From: Ctena decussata
Lineage: Eukaryota > Mollusca > Bivalvia > Lucinida > Lucinidae
Length of the DNA stretch: 64,000 nt
Assembly (NCBI GenBank): GCA_963989385.1
Contig: OZ022506.1
Span: forward strand, 3,389,415-3,453,414
Direction: 5' to 3'
Below, in pieces: positions 39,721 to 51,989 of this stretch. Below the pieces are notes generated by a model. That model did not search any database, had not been told where the DNA came from, and saw only the letters and a program-made list of their open reading frames with translations. The number at the start of each line of letters is the position of its first letter. Position 1 is the stretch's first letter. The position numbers were made by a program, and so were the translations under genes.

Positions 39721-40745
39721 GATGTCAATATACACGGTAAATAATATTAGCAATTTTCTCAAGTTATGATTAAAAAGCCAGACTGTTTTGGTCCGTTTGA
39801 CGCATCAGTAAATTTGGAATACCTCAAGACGGTAAATGTCATTTATAAAGTGTTCTTAGTGTAATGCACAAGTCTCAATCATCTTTGCATGCAAAAATAT
39901 GCATGATCGCATCAATGACGAAATGTGTATTTATCGCATTATCGAACGAAACACCGATTGTTTTCATAAGGACCACATTAATGAAACATATATTTGTGAA
40001 ATAACATCTTCGAAGCGGATCTGCACTGGAGATGAATCCTAAAAATTCTTCATTTTACAGGACACTGCATGTATCGATTGTTGTACAGTGACTTGGTATG
40101 CTGTCGTACAGACAACTGCGATTTTCAAGAATTTTTCTGTACAGTCACTTGTATATAGTATCTGCTTCTTTTACCATGTTTACGATAAACCACAGCTCCA
40201 GCTGACCTTCAATCACATCGAAAGCAAATATTACCACCACTACAGCCGTATTCGCCTCCTATCTGATGTAGACGACCCTTTGTGGCGTACATGTATGTCA
40301 GCATCTGGTCCATTCCATATGCATGCGTTTAAACCAAGTTCTTCAAAAACTTTGTATCTCAGTAACCACTCAGCAAAAAAACATTCATCTTGGACCAAAG
40401 GTACCTTGGAGGGTCAGCTTTCATTTCATGACTCCTAGCCCCAGGGTCCTTGCCTGGGTGTGGCTAGCTATCAAAGTCTTGGACACCTTAAAAATTGTTG
40501 TTGTTTTTTTTTCTGCTTATCTATTTCAAACACAACTTGCGCTTAATCTTGGTCCGTCATCAGTGAACCATGTGACATTGTCTTATGGTATTATGACCTC
40601 AAGGCTGTGGTGACCTACATTTCATGGTTAAATGACTTTGCCTTATAACTTAAAGACTTTTGTATCTATGAACTTCATTTTTGTATACGAGTTGGTATGA
40701 CCAGATTTTTCACCTCAAAATAAATGTAGGTCACTGTGACATTCC

Positions 40746-40863
40746 TAAGTCTGATCAGAGTCTTCGCTCGCCACTCCCAGAGAAGGATGAGCAGACTGCG
40801 CAGAGTCTTCGCTGAGCGCACATGTGAAAATGTAGGAAATGATGTGCCTCGACTTAGAGCCGA
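40746..40863. repeat. MITE family B-related short variant
   Basis: GTCTGATCAGAGTCTTCGCT, GAGTCTTCGCTGAGCGCACA and the end GAGCCGAGACACGAC are family B blocks in a shorter arrangement. It is cut on the right by a SINE. Confidence 0.55.
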
Positions 40864-40874
40864 GACACGACATT

Positions 40875-41078
40875 TTCGTTTCGCTTTTGCTTAACGTCCC
40901 AGTAAACAATTTTTCAGTCAAGTCGGGACGGAGTCACCACTTCCGGGGTATCACCAGTATCTTTTGGGAGTAAGTGTGCCTTGCTCAAGAACACAACACG
41001 GCGCCTCGAGTGAGGATCGAACCCCGACCTCTCGCTCCGGAGTCCGAGGCTCTACCACTAGGCCACAGCGCTCCCCAA
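40875..41078 (-). mobile_element. tRNA-derived SINE, inserted in a family B repeat
   Basis: On the - strand it starts GGAGCGCTGTGGCCTAGTGG (A-box-like) and has GGTCGGGGTTCGATCC (B box) about 45 bp on. The body ends with CCGTCCCGACTTGACTG and AAGCAAAAGCGAAACG. Imperfect direct repeats (GACACGACATT / GGCACGAAATT) flank it. It is not a functional tRNA gene, because the folded body is not kept and a SINE tail follows. Confidence 0.7.
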
Positions 41079-41089
41079 GGCACGAAATT

Positions 41090-41215
41090 AATCAGTTTCT
41101 GCTGGGCGCTCATTGCATAACTACGGATCGTGGGGCTGCCTTATGTAGCCAGCGAAGACTCTGATAAGACTGCACGAATGCACATACTGATCTGAGTCTT
41201 CGCTGAGCGTACATG
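41090..41215. repeat. MITE family B-related remainder
   Basis: TCTGCTGGGCGCTCATTGC, CAGCGAAGACTCTGATAAGA and GATCTGAGTCTTCGCTGAGC continue the variant right of the SINE. Confidence 0.5.
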
Positions 41216-41424
41216 TGAAATTGAAGGAATTATCGTGTGTCGTGCATGTGTGTGTGTCTTCTGAGAAAGTACACTGTGATACAACGGTACTAGTATATTG
41301 TAGAGCAAAAACTATTTTGTCGATGTTTTTACTTGTAGATAGACATTTGACTTCGGCAATGTAATTGGTGTATGACTATTTTATCAACGCGCTATGTGCA
41401 TATTTGTTTTTAATTTCCAAAGTA

Positions 41425-42029
41425 CATGCATTGTTGAGCCACAATATGCTACCATACACAAAACGCTACCGATATAGCATTTTGTGTATCCCTGCCTACA
41501 CAAAATGCTATCTCAAAATTTGGGAACATATTGTGAAGGTGTCATATATGCCCTACACAATATGCTTAATCTAACATGAAAATGAGGGACCAAAATTTCC
41601 CCGGCGTCCATTCCGTCCATCTTCAGATCAGAGGGTTCCGACAAATTTTACCATAATGATTGCAAAACTCATTGTTGGAAAATGAGGGGGGGGGGGGGGT
41701 CTGACCCCCGTCTCCCGCCCCTGTATCCGCGCATGGGTACGATAATGTCAACTAAGACCGGAGTTGCCTTAAACATGTGTTTCTGGGTCCAAGTCATTAA
41801 GTCGAGCTTAAAAGTGATACTTTTTCCTGGTAGAGCATATTGTGTATCCTCGAACGACCAGTCAAATAACATATGTACCCTACCTACACAAAACGCTACC
41901 AGAAAGCATTTTGAGTACACTGCCTACACAATATGCTTTTTGGTAGCATTTTGTGTAGGCAGGGATACATAAAATGCTATCTCGGTAGCGTTTTGTGTAT
42001 GGTAGCATATTGTGGCTCAACAATGCATG
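41425..42029. repeat. Fold-back element with ~88-bp inverted ends
   Basis: Left arm CATGCATTGTTGAGCCACAA with ATATGCTACCATACACAAAA; right arm is its inverse, ending TTGTGGCTCAACAATGCATG. Several TAGCATTTTGTGTA-type subrepeats lie inside the arms and the interior. A G run lies at about 41683-41698. There is no coding capacity. Confidence 0.8.
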
Positions 42030-42152
42030 TATGTATGCTTTACGTTCATGGCATCAAAGGCGATAAACCAGTATCTCAAACTGCTCATCAAATGCTGCCA
42101 TGTAAGTCTCATGAAATCGACGACTGAGGTTCTAAAAGTGTATTCTTTCTGT

Positions 42153-42476
42153 TGTTGTTGTTGTTGTGTTGTTGCTTTACGTCCACGGTAAACAGCTATG
42201 GTCATGTCGGGACGGTCAGTTAACCTAACCACACTATTCCTGGGCAGGCTTAGACCTCCTAAGCGATTAACCAGTACTAAGTGTCCATACTTTCACCAGT
42301 AACTGACAACTGCCCTTCTTGAATCAGTGGAAGGGGGAAAATGACCGTAGCCTTGAAAAGATTTCATGATCAATTTCTACGAAAGTATGTGGCCGGACTG
42401 GGTATCGAACCCGGTACCTCTGGCTCTTCAGTCAGACGCGCTACCGACTGCGCTACGCGGCCCGGCGTATTCTTTC
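42153..42476 (-). mobile_element. tRNA-derived SINE with 13-bp target duplication
   Basis: On the - strand it starts GCCGGGCCGCGTAGCGCAGT (A box) and has ACCGGGTTCGATACCC (B box). The tail is a run of AAC repeats (GTT on the + strand, 42153-42166). GTATTCTTTCTGT flanks it exactly at 42140-42152 and 42477-42489. The segment before the tail (CCGTCCCGACATGACC) matches the tail segment of the SINE at 40875-41078. Confidence 0.9.
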
Positions 42477-43111
42477 TGTCCGCGACGACTGTCTTATATG
42501 AGACAAAACTGTAGTGGTCAGTAGCTGAAAGAAACAAATGTTGGCGTACCACCAGTAAACTATTCGGGGCCAAACTTGATTAAAGGATTTATATTCTGAA
42601 TTCTGGAAGTAAAAAATGTCGAAGGGTCGTCGCTGTCGAAATGAAATGCATTAACTCAGCTTGATGAAAAACAACTCGATCCGAGTCACTGTACAAAGAT
42701 AATAGCGGGTCACTGTACAATTTCCAAGCTGTCTTCTGCAAGTGACTGTACGAATATCAATCGATGAACAACTCAGCATTTCATCACTTTTATTCACCCC
42801 AAACATAAAAACCGAGGTTCTACCATTAACCTCAGATATTTTAAAGACCAATACTCATTTGTCGAAAAAATAACAGCTTATTTGTGCCTTGACACGAGAA
42901 TACACGACCCTTCACATGGACGAAATCGTGTGCTGTTTTGCATGTTCAAATGATCAAGAACTTGTGTGTGCACAACTTGGGGAAAAACATACAGCATTCA
43001 TCCTCTGAAGTTCTTCGTATATTATAAGCAATCCATAGAAATCGCAATAAGCAAGATAATAATGAAATTAAAGAAACCATCGTCATGTTTACTTACTCTC
43101 TCCGTGTATCG

Positions 43112-43201
43112 CTTTACACCAAGTGTCGGATTCTCACTGTACAGAATCACAGGAGACAATACAATCTCAAACACTGTACATTTCCGCTCCGACACTGTGA
43201 T
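43112..43201. repeat. Long-range inverted repeat, right arm
   Basis: Inverse of 39631-39720. The arms are 3.4 kb apart and enclose two SINEs, a fold-back element and no recognised gene. Confidence 0.9.
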
Positions 43202-43440
43202 AATACTGCATCTCAGGAACGAAACTTATATCAGACCTGTAGATAAAAGACGTCTACAGCCAAAAAGATCCCCGAAAAGATCGATACAGGCCAAATAAAT
43301 GCACCAGCGGGTCGCGTATCAAAATTGAGGCGCGAATTTCCAGGTTTTAAATTTGACTGAACCGTGAGGGTGTTCTCGCGTAAGGGTCATACTAAACACC
43401 GAATAGAAAGGTACACCCGAACGGTTCCGGGGTTAATGTC

Positions 43441-43505
43441 CGAGGTGATCTGAGTCTACGCTGGGCGCACATGCCACTTTGTTGGTTTTCTCGTGTCGCG
43501 GCTCA
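43441..43505. repeat. MITE family B, right-end fragment
   Basis: GATCTGAGTCTACGCTGGGC ... TTTTCTCGTGTCGCGGCTCA; only the last 65 bp remain. Confidence 0.8.
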
Positions 43506-43785
43506 TATTATCTGAACGAAACTAAGGCAGTACCGCCAAGTGATTTATCTTCCTAAAAAGGAAACGTGGCAAATGAACTTGCAATTAACTTGACATTGTA
43601 GATGTATAATGTGTCGGTATTTGAAAAAACAAAAAAAACAAAAAAAAAAAAAACACCTGATTTTCTTTAATGTTGCGTAACCGTCACATCTCCCTTTAGT
43701 ACGTATTAATATACCTTATCGCTGGCTCATATTCTCTTTTCTGAACAAGCAATCAAAAGAATAGGAAATAACGACAGGAAATACG

Positions 43786-43890
43786 AGCCGCACCACGACA
43801 AAACCCACGAAGTGGCTTGTGTGCCCAACAAAGACTCAGATCAGTTTGGGCATCCGCGCAGTCTGATCAGAGTCTTGGCTGTCGCTGAAA
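43786..43890. repeat. MITE family B, left-half fragment
   Basis: GAGCCGCACCACGACAAAAC, CAGATCAGTTTGGGCATCCG, GTCTGATCAGAGTCTTGGC. The second half is lost apart from GTTGGTTTTGTC near 43890-43905. Confidence 0.75.
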
Positions 43891-45402
43891 CACTGTTTGT
43901 TGGTTTTGTCTGTCGTGTTGTGGTTAATATTTTGATGCTGGCAACCAATGGCGAATTAAAAGTATCTAATGAACAGTTTGAACCTTCGGTAAAATGGAAC
44001 ATAAAAAATCGGCAAAACTGGAAATGAAATGTAATTAGGCCATAAAGCAATGTTTCTTTGAATCTTAATCGAAGCATATGTCCTGATAAGAAGCTAAATG
44101 TTTGCATGTATTTTCTTAACAGTAGAATATGGCGTTTATTGGTTATACGTTGCTTGATGATACGAACCATGATACAACGTTTTGTTCTAAATAAATGTCA
44201 AAATTGGTTTTGATTTTTTGATTCCCTCCAAAATTATAAAATTGAATTTAAACTATTGTTAAAAACACACGGTTCTTTAGACATTTCTCAAGAGTAATAA
44301 ATATCTCACTTAAATCAAATTAAATATTCTCCCCGTTCATCATCATAGTGCAGATAATATTTTCTGGCCCTTTGGGATCATTTAGTTCATTTAGAGCCAT
44401 GCTAGAAAAAATAGAGTTTTGCTTAAACCGAAGCTAGGGAGCGTGACCCGTGTTGCATAATCCAGCACTTGTCATGGACAGACTCAGTTAAACCGAAACT
44501 GCAATCCCTGATGTATCCCTTGCTTCCAAAGAACTTATTCATCTTCACTGCAGCTTGTGTTGTGTTGTGTGGCGGCCGTAAAATGTCTTTAACACGTTTA
44601 AGCCCACCCCCTCCCCCCCAGTAATCTCTTTTGCTGACCGTTCCAAGGCGGTATTATGCTACATTGTGCTATTGTGCTATGTCTGCTTGTCTTTGTTCTT
44701 TGGCGGTTTGGTCATCCGTTTTACTACCCAGCCTGCCTTTTGTTTTGTTTTGTAAGTTAAAAAAGTGAAATATATAAAATAGATGTTGATGCTGTTTTTG
44801 ATTAGGATAGCTGAATGACCACCTGTTTGGAAAAGAGCTGCTCATTCGGTTTACCGTGCGTGTCTTTCGTGAACTTGTGTCATTTTTCCGTGTCGTGTAC
44901 TTCTTTCCCTATTGGTTTGGAGTGCGGGATGTGGGATTTGATATTATTAATTTCTGATCATTTTCTATCTATTACTTCCCGTACATCATCATAGTGAATA
45001 TGATATTTTCTGGTCTTTTGGGATCACTGAGTTCATTTAGAGTCATGTTGAAAATGGAGTTCTGCTTCAGCTGGTGCTAGGGGGCGTGGCCGGTGCTGCA
45101 CATTCAAGTACTGATCATGAACAGACTCAATTAAACCGAGACTGCTAGTTTCGTTTCTTTGGTGTATTCCTTCCTTCCAAAGTTCTTGACAGATAATTGC
45201 GCAATCCAACATTCGAGTATATATCAAGCCAATAACACCTTATCAATATATGTCCAACGACCTTTTTTCTGTATGTTAAATATCTTGACGTCAGCACGTC
45301 AGATCTACCCATGCATTGTAATATTCGTAAAAAATGTAATCAAGATCAAATTTTAAAATTTGATTAATAAAAAACAGAACCCATGAAAATAATATTAACA
45401 AA

Positions 45403-46865
45403 GGCTTCGCAAGCGGCGCATAATACGCCCGTTTTAATGTCATAAAGGAGTTACAGAATGAACAAGACTATTGACAAAAGAATAGACCAGCAGACAAACA
45501 GGGGAATCACTCTATAATTAATGAAGGCAACATTATTTAAACATTTAGCACATCAAACACTATTAGTATACCAAAAATCAGCTTCGAACGGGAAGTGACT
45601 CCTAAGTTGAGTAATGCCAAAGTCAAACAAGGGCGGTAATTCATAAACTAAATATATTAGCTATACCATTCTTGGTTCTAATACATTCCCTTGACAATAT
45701 ACACATCACCATCAAGTTGTGTTAGAATATTCTAAACGGTTAATGTATGGAAATTTATGCAATGGCAGATAATTCATTAAGTAAGCCAGAGTTGTGGTTC
45801 TTGCTCAGGATATATTTACCCATTATTATACACATCTCTACAAAGTTTCATTTTAATATTTCAAAAGGTTAAGGAGATATGGAGTGAATGGAAAATCCTA
45901 AAAATTCTATTCAAAGGGAGGTTACTCCAAAATTAAGAAAGGGGGAGCAACCATTCTTATATATGACACATCATCTTATGATCATGCACATTGCTTAAAA
46001 GTTTCATCATGATATTCCAAACAGTTACCGAGTTAAGGGATGTACAAGATAAGTATACACAAAAATAGTCAAATAGAACTAGTAATAGGGATGTAACTCT
46101 GAAATGAAGAAAGGGAGAGCAACCATTGTTGTGCGCGACACATCATTAGGACTTAATACACATTGCTATGAAGTTTTATGAAGCTATCCCATACAGTTAT
46201 TTAGTTTTGGCGTGTACAAGACCTGCAAGGTAAAAACAATCAAAGGGGCATAAATTTCAAGAAGATATCCCAAATGGTTACTGAGTTATGGCGCGCCCAA
46301 AAATGTTTACGGACGGACTATTCAAAGAGCGTTACTCCAAAATTAAGAAAAAGGAGAGCAATCATTCTTATATGTGACACATCATCTTTTGTGATTATGC
46401 ACATTGCTTTAAAATTTCATCATGGTATTCCAAACAGTTACCGAGTTAAGGGATGCACAAGATAAGAACACACAAAAATAATCTAATAGGACTAGTAATA
46501 GGGATGTAACTCTGAAACGAAGAAAGGAAGAGCAACCATTGTTAAGCGCGACACATCGTTTGGACTTCATACACATTGCTATGAAGTCTTATGAAGATAT
46601 CCCAAACAGTTATTTAGTTTTGGCGTGTACAAGACCTGCAGGGTAAAAAACAATCAAAGGGGCATAACTTGAAAACTAAGGAAGGGAAAGCAACCATTCT
46701 TACACGCGACACGTTCCCCCTACCGAATACATATGCCTATAAAATTTTATGAATATATTTCAAATGGTTACTGAGTTATAGTGCGTACAATAATGTATAC
46801 GGACGGACGGACAGCGCCACGACATAATACGTCCGGTTTTTTTTTCAAAACGGGCGTATAATACG
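45403..46865 (-). repeat. Pearl-like array with ACGG microsatellite at its right end
   Basis: It is bounded by GCGCATAATACGCCCGTTTT and AAAACGGGCGTATAATACGC, inverse to each other. An ACGG run lies at 46800-46813. Units carry AAGAAAGGGAGAGCAACCAT, CGACACATCAT, CACATTGCTATGAAGTTTTA and CCAAACAGTTA.TGAGTT. Confidence 0.75.
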
Positions 46866-47008
46866 CAGAGGCATTCATAACTTTTTCATGCAATTTAAGC
46901 CCCTAGTAATTTATTACTGACAGTTCCCCGGTTGCGTCCGCAAATCTCCATTCTTCTAGAACTAAGAGCACCTGTCATCTGAGCAGATGTATAGCTGTCC
47001 ACTTTGCT

Positions 47009-47053
47009 TTGTGTGTGTGTGTGTGTGTGTGTGAGTGTGTGTGTGTGTGTGTG
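47009..47053. repeat. GT microsatellite
   Basis: Run of TG dinucleotides with one GAGTG interruption. Confidence 0.95.
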
Positions 47054-47586
47054 GCAGTTTGTATTTGCGGATTAAATCAGAAACAGGTAAACATCTGATG
47101 TTGTGTATTGCATTTTGGTGTTTGTTTCTGATCACGTTTGAAGCTAGGGCGAGGGTTGCCGCTATATAAAACAGATTTAAGCCACCCAATAGTTTATTTC
47201 TGACCTTCTCAAGGCGATTTATCGACTGTATGCTTTCTTGAGTCTGCTTATTCCCAATCTTGCTTTACCTGTTTTCTTACATTTAGATAAATGTTTTACA
47301 TAGGGAGGTATAATTGTTTTGTGTGCCTAATACATGTATATTTATGGTTTGAGGGCTGGATTTGGATTTGGATTGTTTCAGTTCCTGGTCTTTGCATACT
47401 TTTTACTTTTGAGTAAGGCAAGCTTTGTTACCAACACAGAGTTTGTCATTTTGGTGCCGGCTGGTTTGCCTCTCTATGTTGTTACTTCATCCGAAGTGGT
47501 ATTCGATTGTGCCATTTTTTATCCTTGCTGGTCTACACTATTTTACACTGCACTGGTAGAAACTTTTGGTTGGCTGGTTGATTGTT

Positions 47587-47755
47587 TTGTGTTTAACGGC
47601 CCTTTGCGACAGTATTTCTGTACATATCGAGCCGATTCCCAGAGCCAGGGGGAAAGAAAAAAGGTATGATTGGTCAGAGAAAAAATATCCAAACAACGCC
47701 ACCCGCACCTACTACAAGCACAATAGGCACTTGCCCTACTGTTCTCCAAAGGACC
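47587..47755 (+). repeat. Dispersed repeat family C copy, 3' truncated
   Basis: GTTTAACGGCCCTTTGCGAC, ATATCGAGCCGATTCCCAGA and CACCTACTACAAGCACAATA. The end part is missing here, but a free 3' piece lies at 48470-48525. Confidence 0.7.
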
Positions 47756-48469
47756 GCTGACAGTATTTATGCAACTTTGCCTTTTTTTCAACACATTATT
47801 GCAGCTTTCTCGGTGAGCAAAAATGGAAATATTTGGCATTGATATGTAGACATATGCAGAAGAAAGGAGATTTAATAGTGATTTAAAAAAATTATCATGC
47901 CTCCAGACTAACTTAAACTGATTTTATTAAGAGGGGTAGGTGAAATTCTCGATCTCTGAAAATATGTTCATTTTTTTGGTGTTTGCAATATATTGAAAAC
48001 TTGTTTGATATATGTGTAAATTGAAGGACACACTACAGTTGCTAACTGTATGCAGTATTTTGAAACATAAAGGATTTTAGCATGTTTTAAGACACATAGG
48101 CTGTGATTACCTCACCCACTTTTCGTTTTTTTCTGCTGTGGATTATCTTTCCCCCTGTGGCTCAGGTTGCCACTCATATATAATGTGTATTGTGATAGTA
48201 CACACATACATAGAAGTGGCTAGCTGAGGTACGGGGAGAGGGGATATATTTTTAAAAAAAAGCTTTTTCTATTTGCATTACCTTTATTTATAAAATCTAG
48301 CTTTTTCCACCCATCGAAGTCTGTGTACTAGATCATCAGAAAATGAATTCAAAGCCAGTTATGGTAGGTTGAGTGAAACAAATTTCAAGAGAAATTCTTC
48401 AGTATATCAAAATTATATTTTGGCTAATTTGATAGACAAATTAACATTACAACTGCCAGAGGTCCTTAG

Positions 48470-48525
48470 CAGGACGCCCCGGCACTGAAATTGAGCCAGC
48501 ATCATCGCCCGACACGACCCGACCT
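48470..48525 (+). repeat. Dispersed repeat family C, 3' fragment
   Basis: CAGGACGCCCCGGCACTGAA and CATCGCCCGACACGACC only. Confidence 0.65.
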
Positions 48526-49736
48526 TCTCACCTATATAGAAAGGCTAAATCATATAATTATGTTGTGACTCATTTTGGCACAATTAATTAATATATCTAG
48601 TATTTTTATTGTTTACATTAAGATACATACGAGTAATGTACATGGAGGTACACATACACCTGAAAAGGGTGATAATACAATAATTATTATTGTGTCCAGT
48701 AACGAACAGGCAAAGAAAAATTATGGTTAATGTTTAACTTACTACAATGTCAGACAGAACTGATAGAGTACGAGTGAAGTCACTAGTGATATCAGTCCTC
48801 GTGTCAGGCTTCAACAAAGACACTAAAACTAAGGGAATGGTGCAGAGCATTAATAGGTTATATTTACATGTTCGTCTTCGTGGTCTGTAAGTCGCTCATC
48901 TTGATCTGAACGTTGCCTATAACGGTGACATTTTATCATTATTTTAATGTGTTTCTAATTTACTTTAATTCACACTGTAACAATCTTGTAACTAAATTGT
49001 AAGTGTATACTACGTTATAATTAAATTAACATAATTGTCCCGTACGCAATGTGACCTGATTACAATGTACATGTAACCCCTAGTTCTGGTAATTTATAGT
49101 AAGATCGATAAAATGACAGAAATGAGCCTTATTCAGAACACCAACTTTCTTTTTTTATAAAGACTCAATAGCTCAATTAGTAACTAGCTCTCATTGTAAA
49201 ATTGGGACACCTCGACAAATTACTATAACTATCATATTTGTTAGCATACGACAGTATGTCAAATCAACCCTAACAAATGGGCAATCACAGCAGACTCATC
49301 AAATCGTTCAGTAGATGCAGCTTAAAGTGATTTACAGCGTTTGTCCACGTACCCAATATTTAGGCTTAGTTTGGTACTTCGGTCTAATTTGTGTCCCCTT
49401 AAATTTTGACGTAATTTAGTGTGACAATGCACTGGTTAACCGCTTAAGACATGTACGAGTACTTGAGTACTCATATTAAGGTGATTATGGGCACGATTTT
49501 CATAGTCCTACCTTTTGTAATGGGAGTCGGTCTGTGGGTTAGGGTTAAGGTTAGGCACGTTCCCCGTTATCCCGCTTACAGAGTTTACATTTCTATACTT
49601 ATTCGCTTTGTTAAGGTGTGATTTCAATGCCCATAATATAATTTTAACTGTTAAAATTCTCCAACAGGCCCATCGATATCATAAACTTTAAAATTCTTTT
49701 TCAGAATTCACACTCATATTATTGCTGTTGTTATTT

Positions 49737-49950
49737 TAGGTTTAATTGCCCTTTGAAACAGTATTTCAGTCTATATCGGGCCGTCTCCTAGAGAGAGGCA
49801 GAAAGGAAAGAAACATATTAGACGAGAGACAAAATGTCCACCCCCCTCCCCTCCTCGCCTACTGCAAGCATAGCAGACGCTTGCCTTACCACTATCCGAA
49901 TTAGTAGGACGCCCTGGCACTCAAAGCTACCCAGCACCATCGCCAGACTC
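49737..49950 (+). repeat. Dispersed repeat family C copy
   Basis: TTTAATTGCCCTTTGAAACA, GGGCCGTCTCCTAGAGAGAG, CTACTGCAAGCATAGCAGAC and AGGACGCCCTGGCACTCAAA in order. Confidence 0.75.
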
Positions 49951-50383
49951 GGCCATCCCCAGTTTTCTAATGACTTACGATTCATGCGGAGCTGCATCGG
50001 CAGAAATTGCAAGATTCGCGCATTAAACTAATAAATCATAAAATACATGAAGCTGACACTAATGTCAGTTCTAAGGCGGAAACTTCTGCTGCAGATCTCG
50101 TATTCAAGAAAAGTGGTCACCTTGTGTATGGCTGCCCGCTCTGCCATCGGTTTCCATTTAGTGTGCCTCTTGCATTTGGTCCACCTGATTTCAAGAGCTG
50201 CCAGAAACAGCGTAGAAATGGCGAGGCTTGCCGAGCCAGTCCGACGTGTTTCTGGTCGAGCCTGATAAACTTGAATCAAAAGACACATACATGGTTTTCT
50301 ACTTATCATGCATCATTAGAATATTTTACGGTGTAAAAAGCGGAAAACAAATGATAATCAAACGCGATTTTGTTCAAACTTGC

Positions 50384-50473
50384 TGACGTCGCGATTGCGT
50401 TATGACGTAAGTCGGCGACGTCAATAAACCAATCGAACGTTGAAATCACGACCAAAGTCAGTAGGTAGCCAAT
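50384..50473 (+). promoter_or_regulatory. Candidate host promoter with CRE-like and CCAAT motifs
   Basis: TGACGTC (50384-50390), TGACGTAA (50403-50410) and GACGTCAATAAACCAATC (CRE-like and CCAAT, from 50418) cluster with another CCAAT near 50468, in locally CpG-rich DNA. The candidate first exon begins about 40 bp later. Weak evidence, based on motif clustering only. Confidence 0.3.
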
Positions 50474-50513
50474 CGTCTTCAGAGATCGCTTCTAAAGGCA
50501 TCGCCTGATAACA

Positions 50514-50572
50514 ATGGCGCAAGCGCAGTTCAAAAGTGACATGACATCATGTTTTCATACCCCAGATATCAG
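50514..50572 (+). CDS. Candidate first coding exon of an unknown host gene
   Basis: ATG in a good context (AACAATGGCG) followed by MAQAQFKSDMTSCFHTPD and a donor CAG|GTGAAT. No downstream exon was recognised, so this may be chance. It is supported only by the promoter-like cluster upstream and the donor site. Confidence 0.2.
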
Positions 50573-51305
50573 GTGAATTTTGCAGCAGATGCATGATAAA
50601 ATTATTTACCTGCATCGTCGTATCGCAGTCTTTAGGATTCGCCGCAGATGTGGGTTACAGCCTTTATAGTGTTTTTCGAAACTCAACTGAAAGGCTTATA
50701 TTATATTTGCGTAAATATTTGTGAAGTAGTCGTTTTCTAAAGATGCGGTTGCCAGAGATTGTAGTAAATATGAGCCCTCATCCTTTATATTTCCGAAGTT
50801 GGAAACATATCCATACATGAAAGATAAAAAAAAAATTTCATCATTCGACTTCCGAATTACTACCGGTACATAAAGTCACGTAGTATGGCAGTAATTCAAT
50901 AATCAGGTCTGACCCGATATTCTTTTATAGGTCAACTTTTGATGAATTACAGAATCGCGCCTGAGGTTAAATAAATAAGTAGATTATCTAATACTATTGC
51001 TGTCAAACAAGGCGATATTTCTTCACCTAACTCATGACTGAGTTCACAACTGTAATGTTGGTTCCTACTTAAAGTCAATTTGTGGAAATTAGGTAGAACA
51101 CTTGTTTGAACTAAATTTGGTACTAGTTTCCAAGTACTATGTAGTACAAACGGTGATTTACACTCCCACTGTGAACATACTTCAACACTATTTACTGTTT
51201 TATAATTATTTAACACCCCTGACTATATTGCCAGATTATGCAAAGATTCCAACTCATTTCATTGAAGGCAACGTCACACCAAGTATGGTTGGTTGGTTGG
51301 TTGTT

Positions 51306-51510
51306 TTGGGTTTAACAGCTCTTCGAGACGGTATTTTAGTCTATATCGGACCGTCTCCCAGAGAGGGGGCGACAGAAAAGAGATATGATAGGCTATAGGA
51401 AAAATATCCAAACAACCCCACCCAAACAATAGGCTCTTGCCCTACTATCATTCAAATTAGTAGGGCGCTCCGGCACTGAAAGCTACCTAGCACAATCGCC
51501 AGACCCGGCC
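51306..51510 (+). repeat. Dispersed repeat family C copy
   Basis: GGTTTAACAGCTCTTCGAGA, GGACCGTCTCCCAGAGAGGG, CCCTACTATCATTCAAATTA and CTCCGGCACTGAAAGCTACC. Confidence 0.75.
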
Positions 51511-51754
51511 ATCCCCAACAGATTCTAGAGTTTGCGAAAACGGATATTTTTCAAAACCGCACAGTAAACGGCTTCGTTAATTTACGCAATAAAAAGGACC
51601 GAAGAACTGCGCTTGAACAACTGCACAGATGCACAACACCACTACTAATTTGCGAACAAAAAGCATGCCAAGCCAATTTTTAAGGTGTACGTGTATACAT
51701 AATGTTAATTACTGTTTTGGCCATGGATGTGTAAGTCACCCTCAAAATATAATT

Positions 51755-51989
51755 GAGTTGCGACCCAAGAAAACCAACAAAGTGGTTGTGCGTCCAGCGC
51801 AGACTCAGATCAGCCTGGGGGTTTGCCTTGCCTGATCAGACTCTTTGCTAAGCGCTTATAGGGAGCTAAGGATCGAAGCTACCTCCATGCGGACAGCGAA
51901 GACTGAAGAACTGGGCGGATGCCCAGGCTGAGCTGAATCTGTGCTGGGCGCAACACCACTTTGTTGGCTTTGTCGTGTCGCGGCTTATA
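51755..51989. repeat. MITE family B copy
   Basis: GTTGCGACCCAAGAAAACCA ... TTTGTCGTGTCGCGGCTTA, with both inner halves, somewhat diverged. Confidence 0.85.

Noticed and set aside
42400..42476. Functional tRNA gene on the - strand
   Set aside because: A and B boxes are present, but it is the head of a SINE with an AAC-repeat tail and 13-bp target duplications.
46962..47189. 75-residue frame with THTHTH repeats
   Set aside because: It is a translated GT microsatellite.
50007..50336. Coding exon with open frames on both strands at 50.0-50.3 kb
   Set aside because: Three overlapping frames are open, but none shows a recognisable domain, and no convincing splice pair was found.
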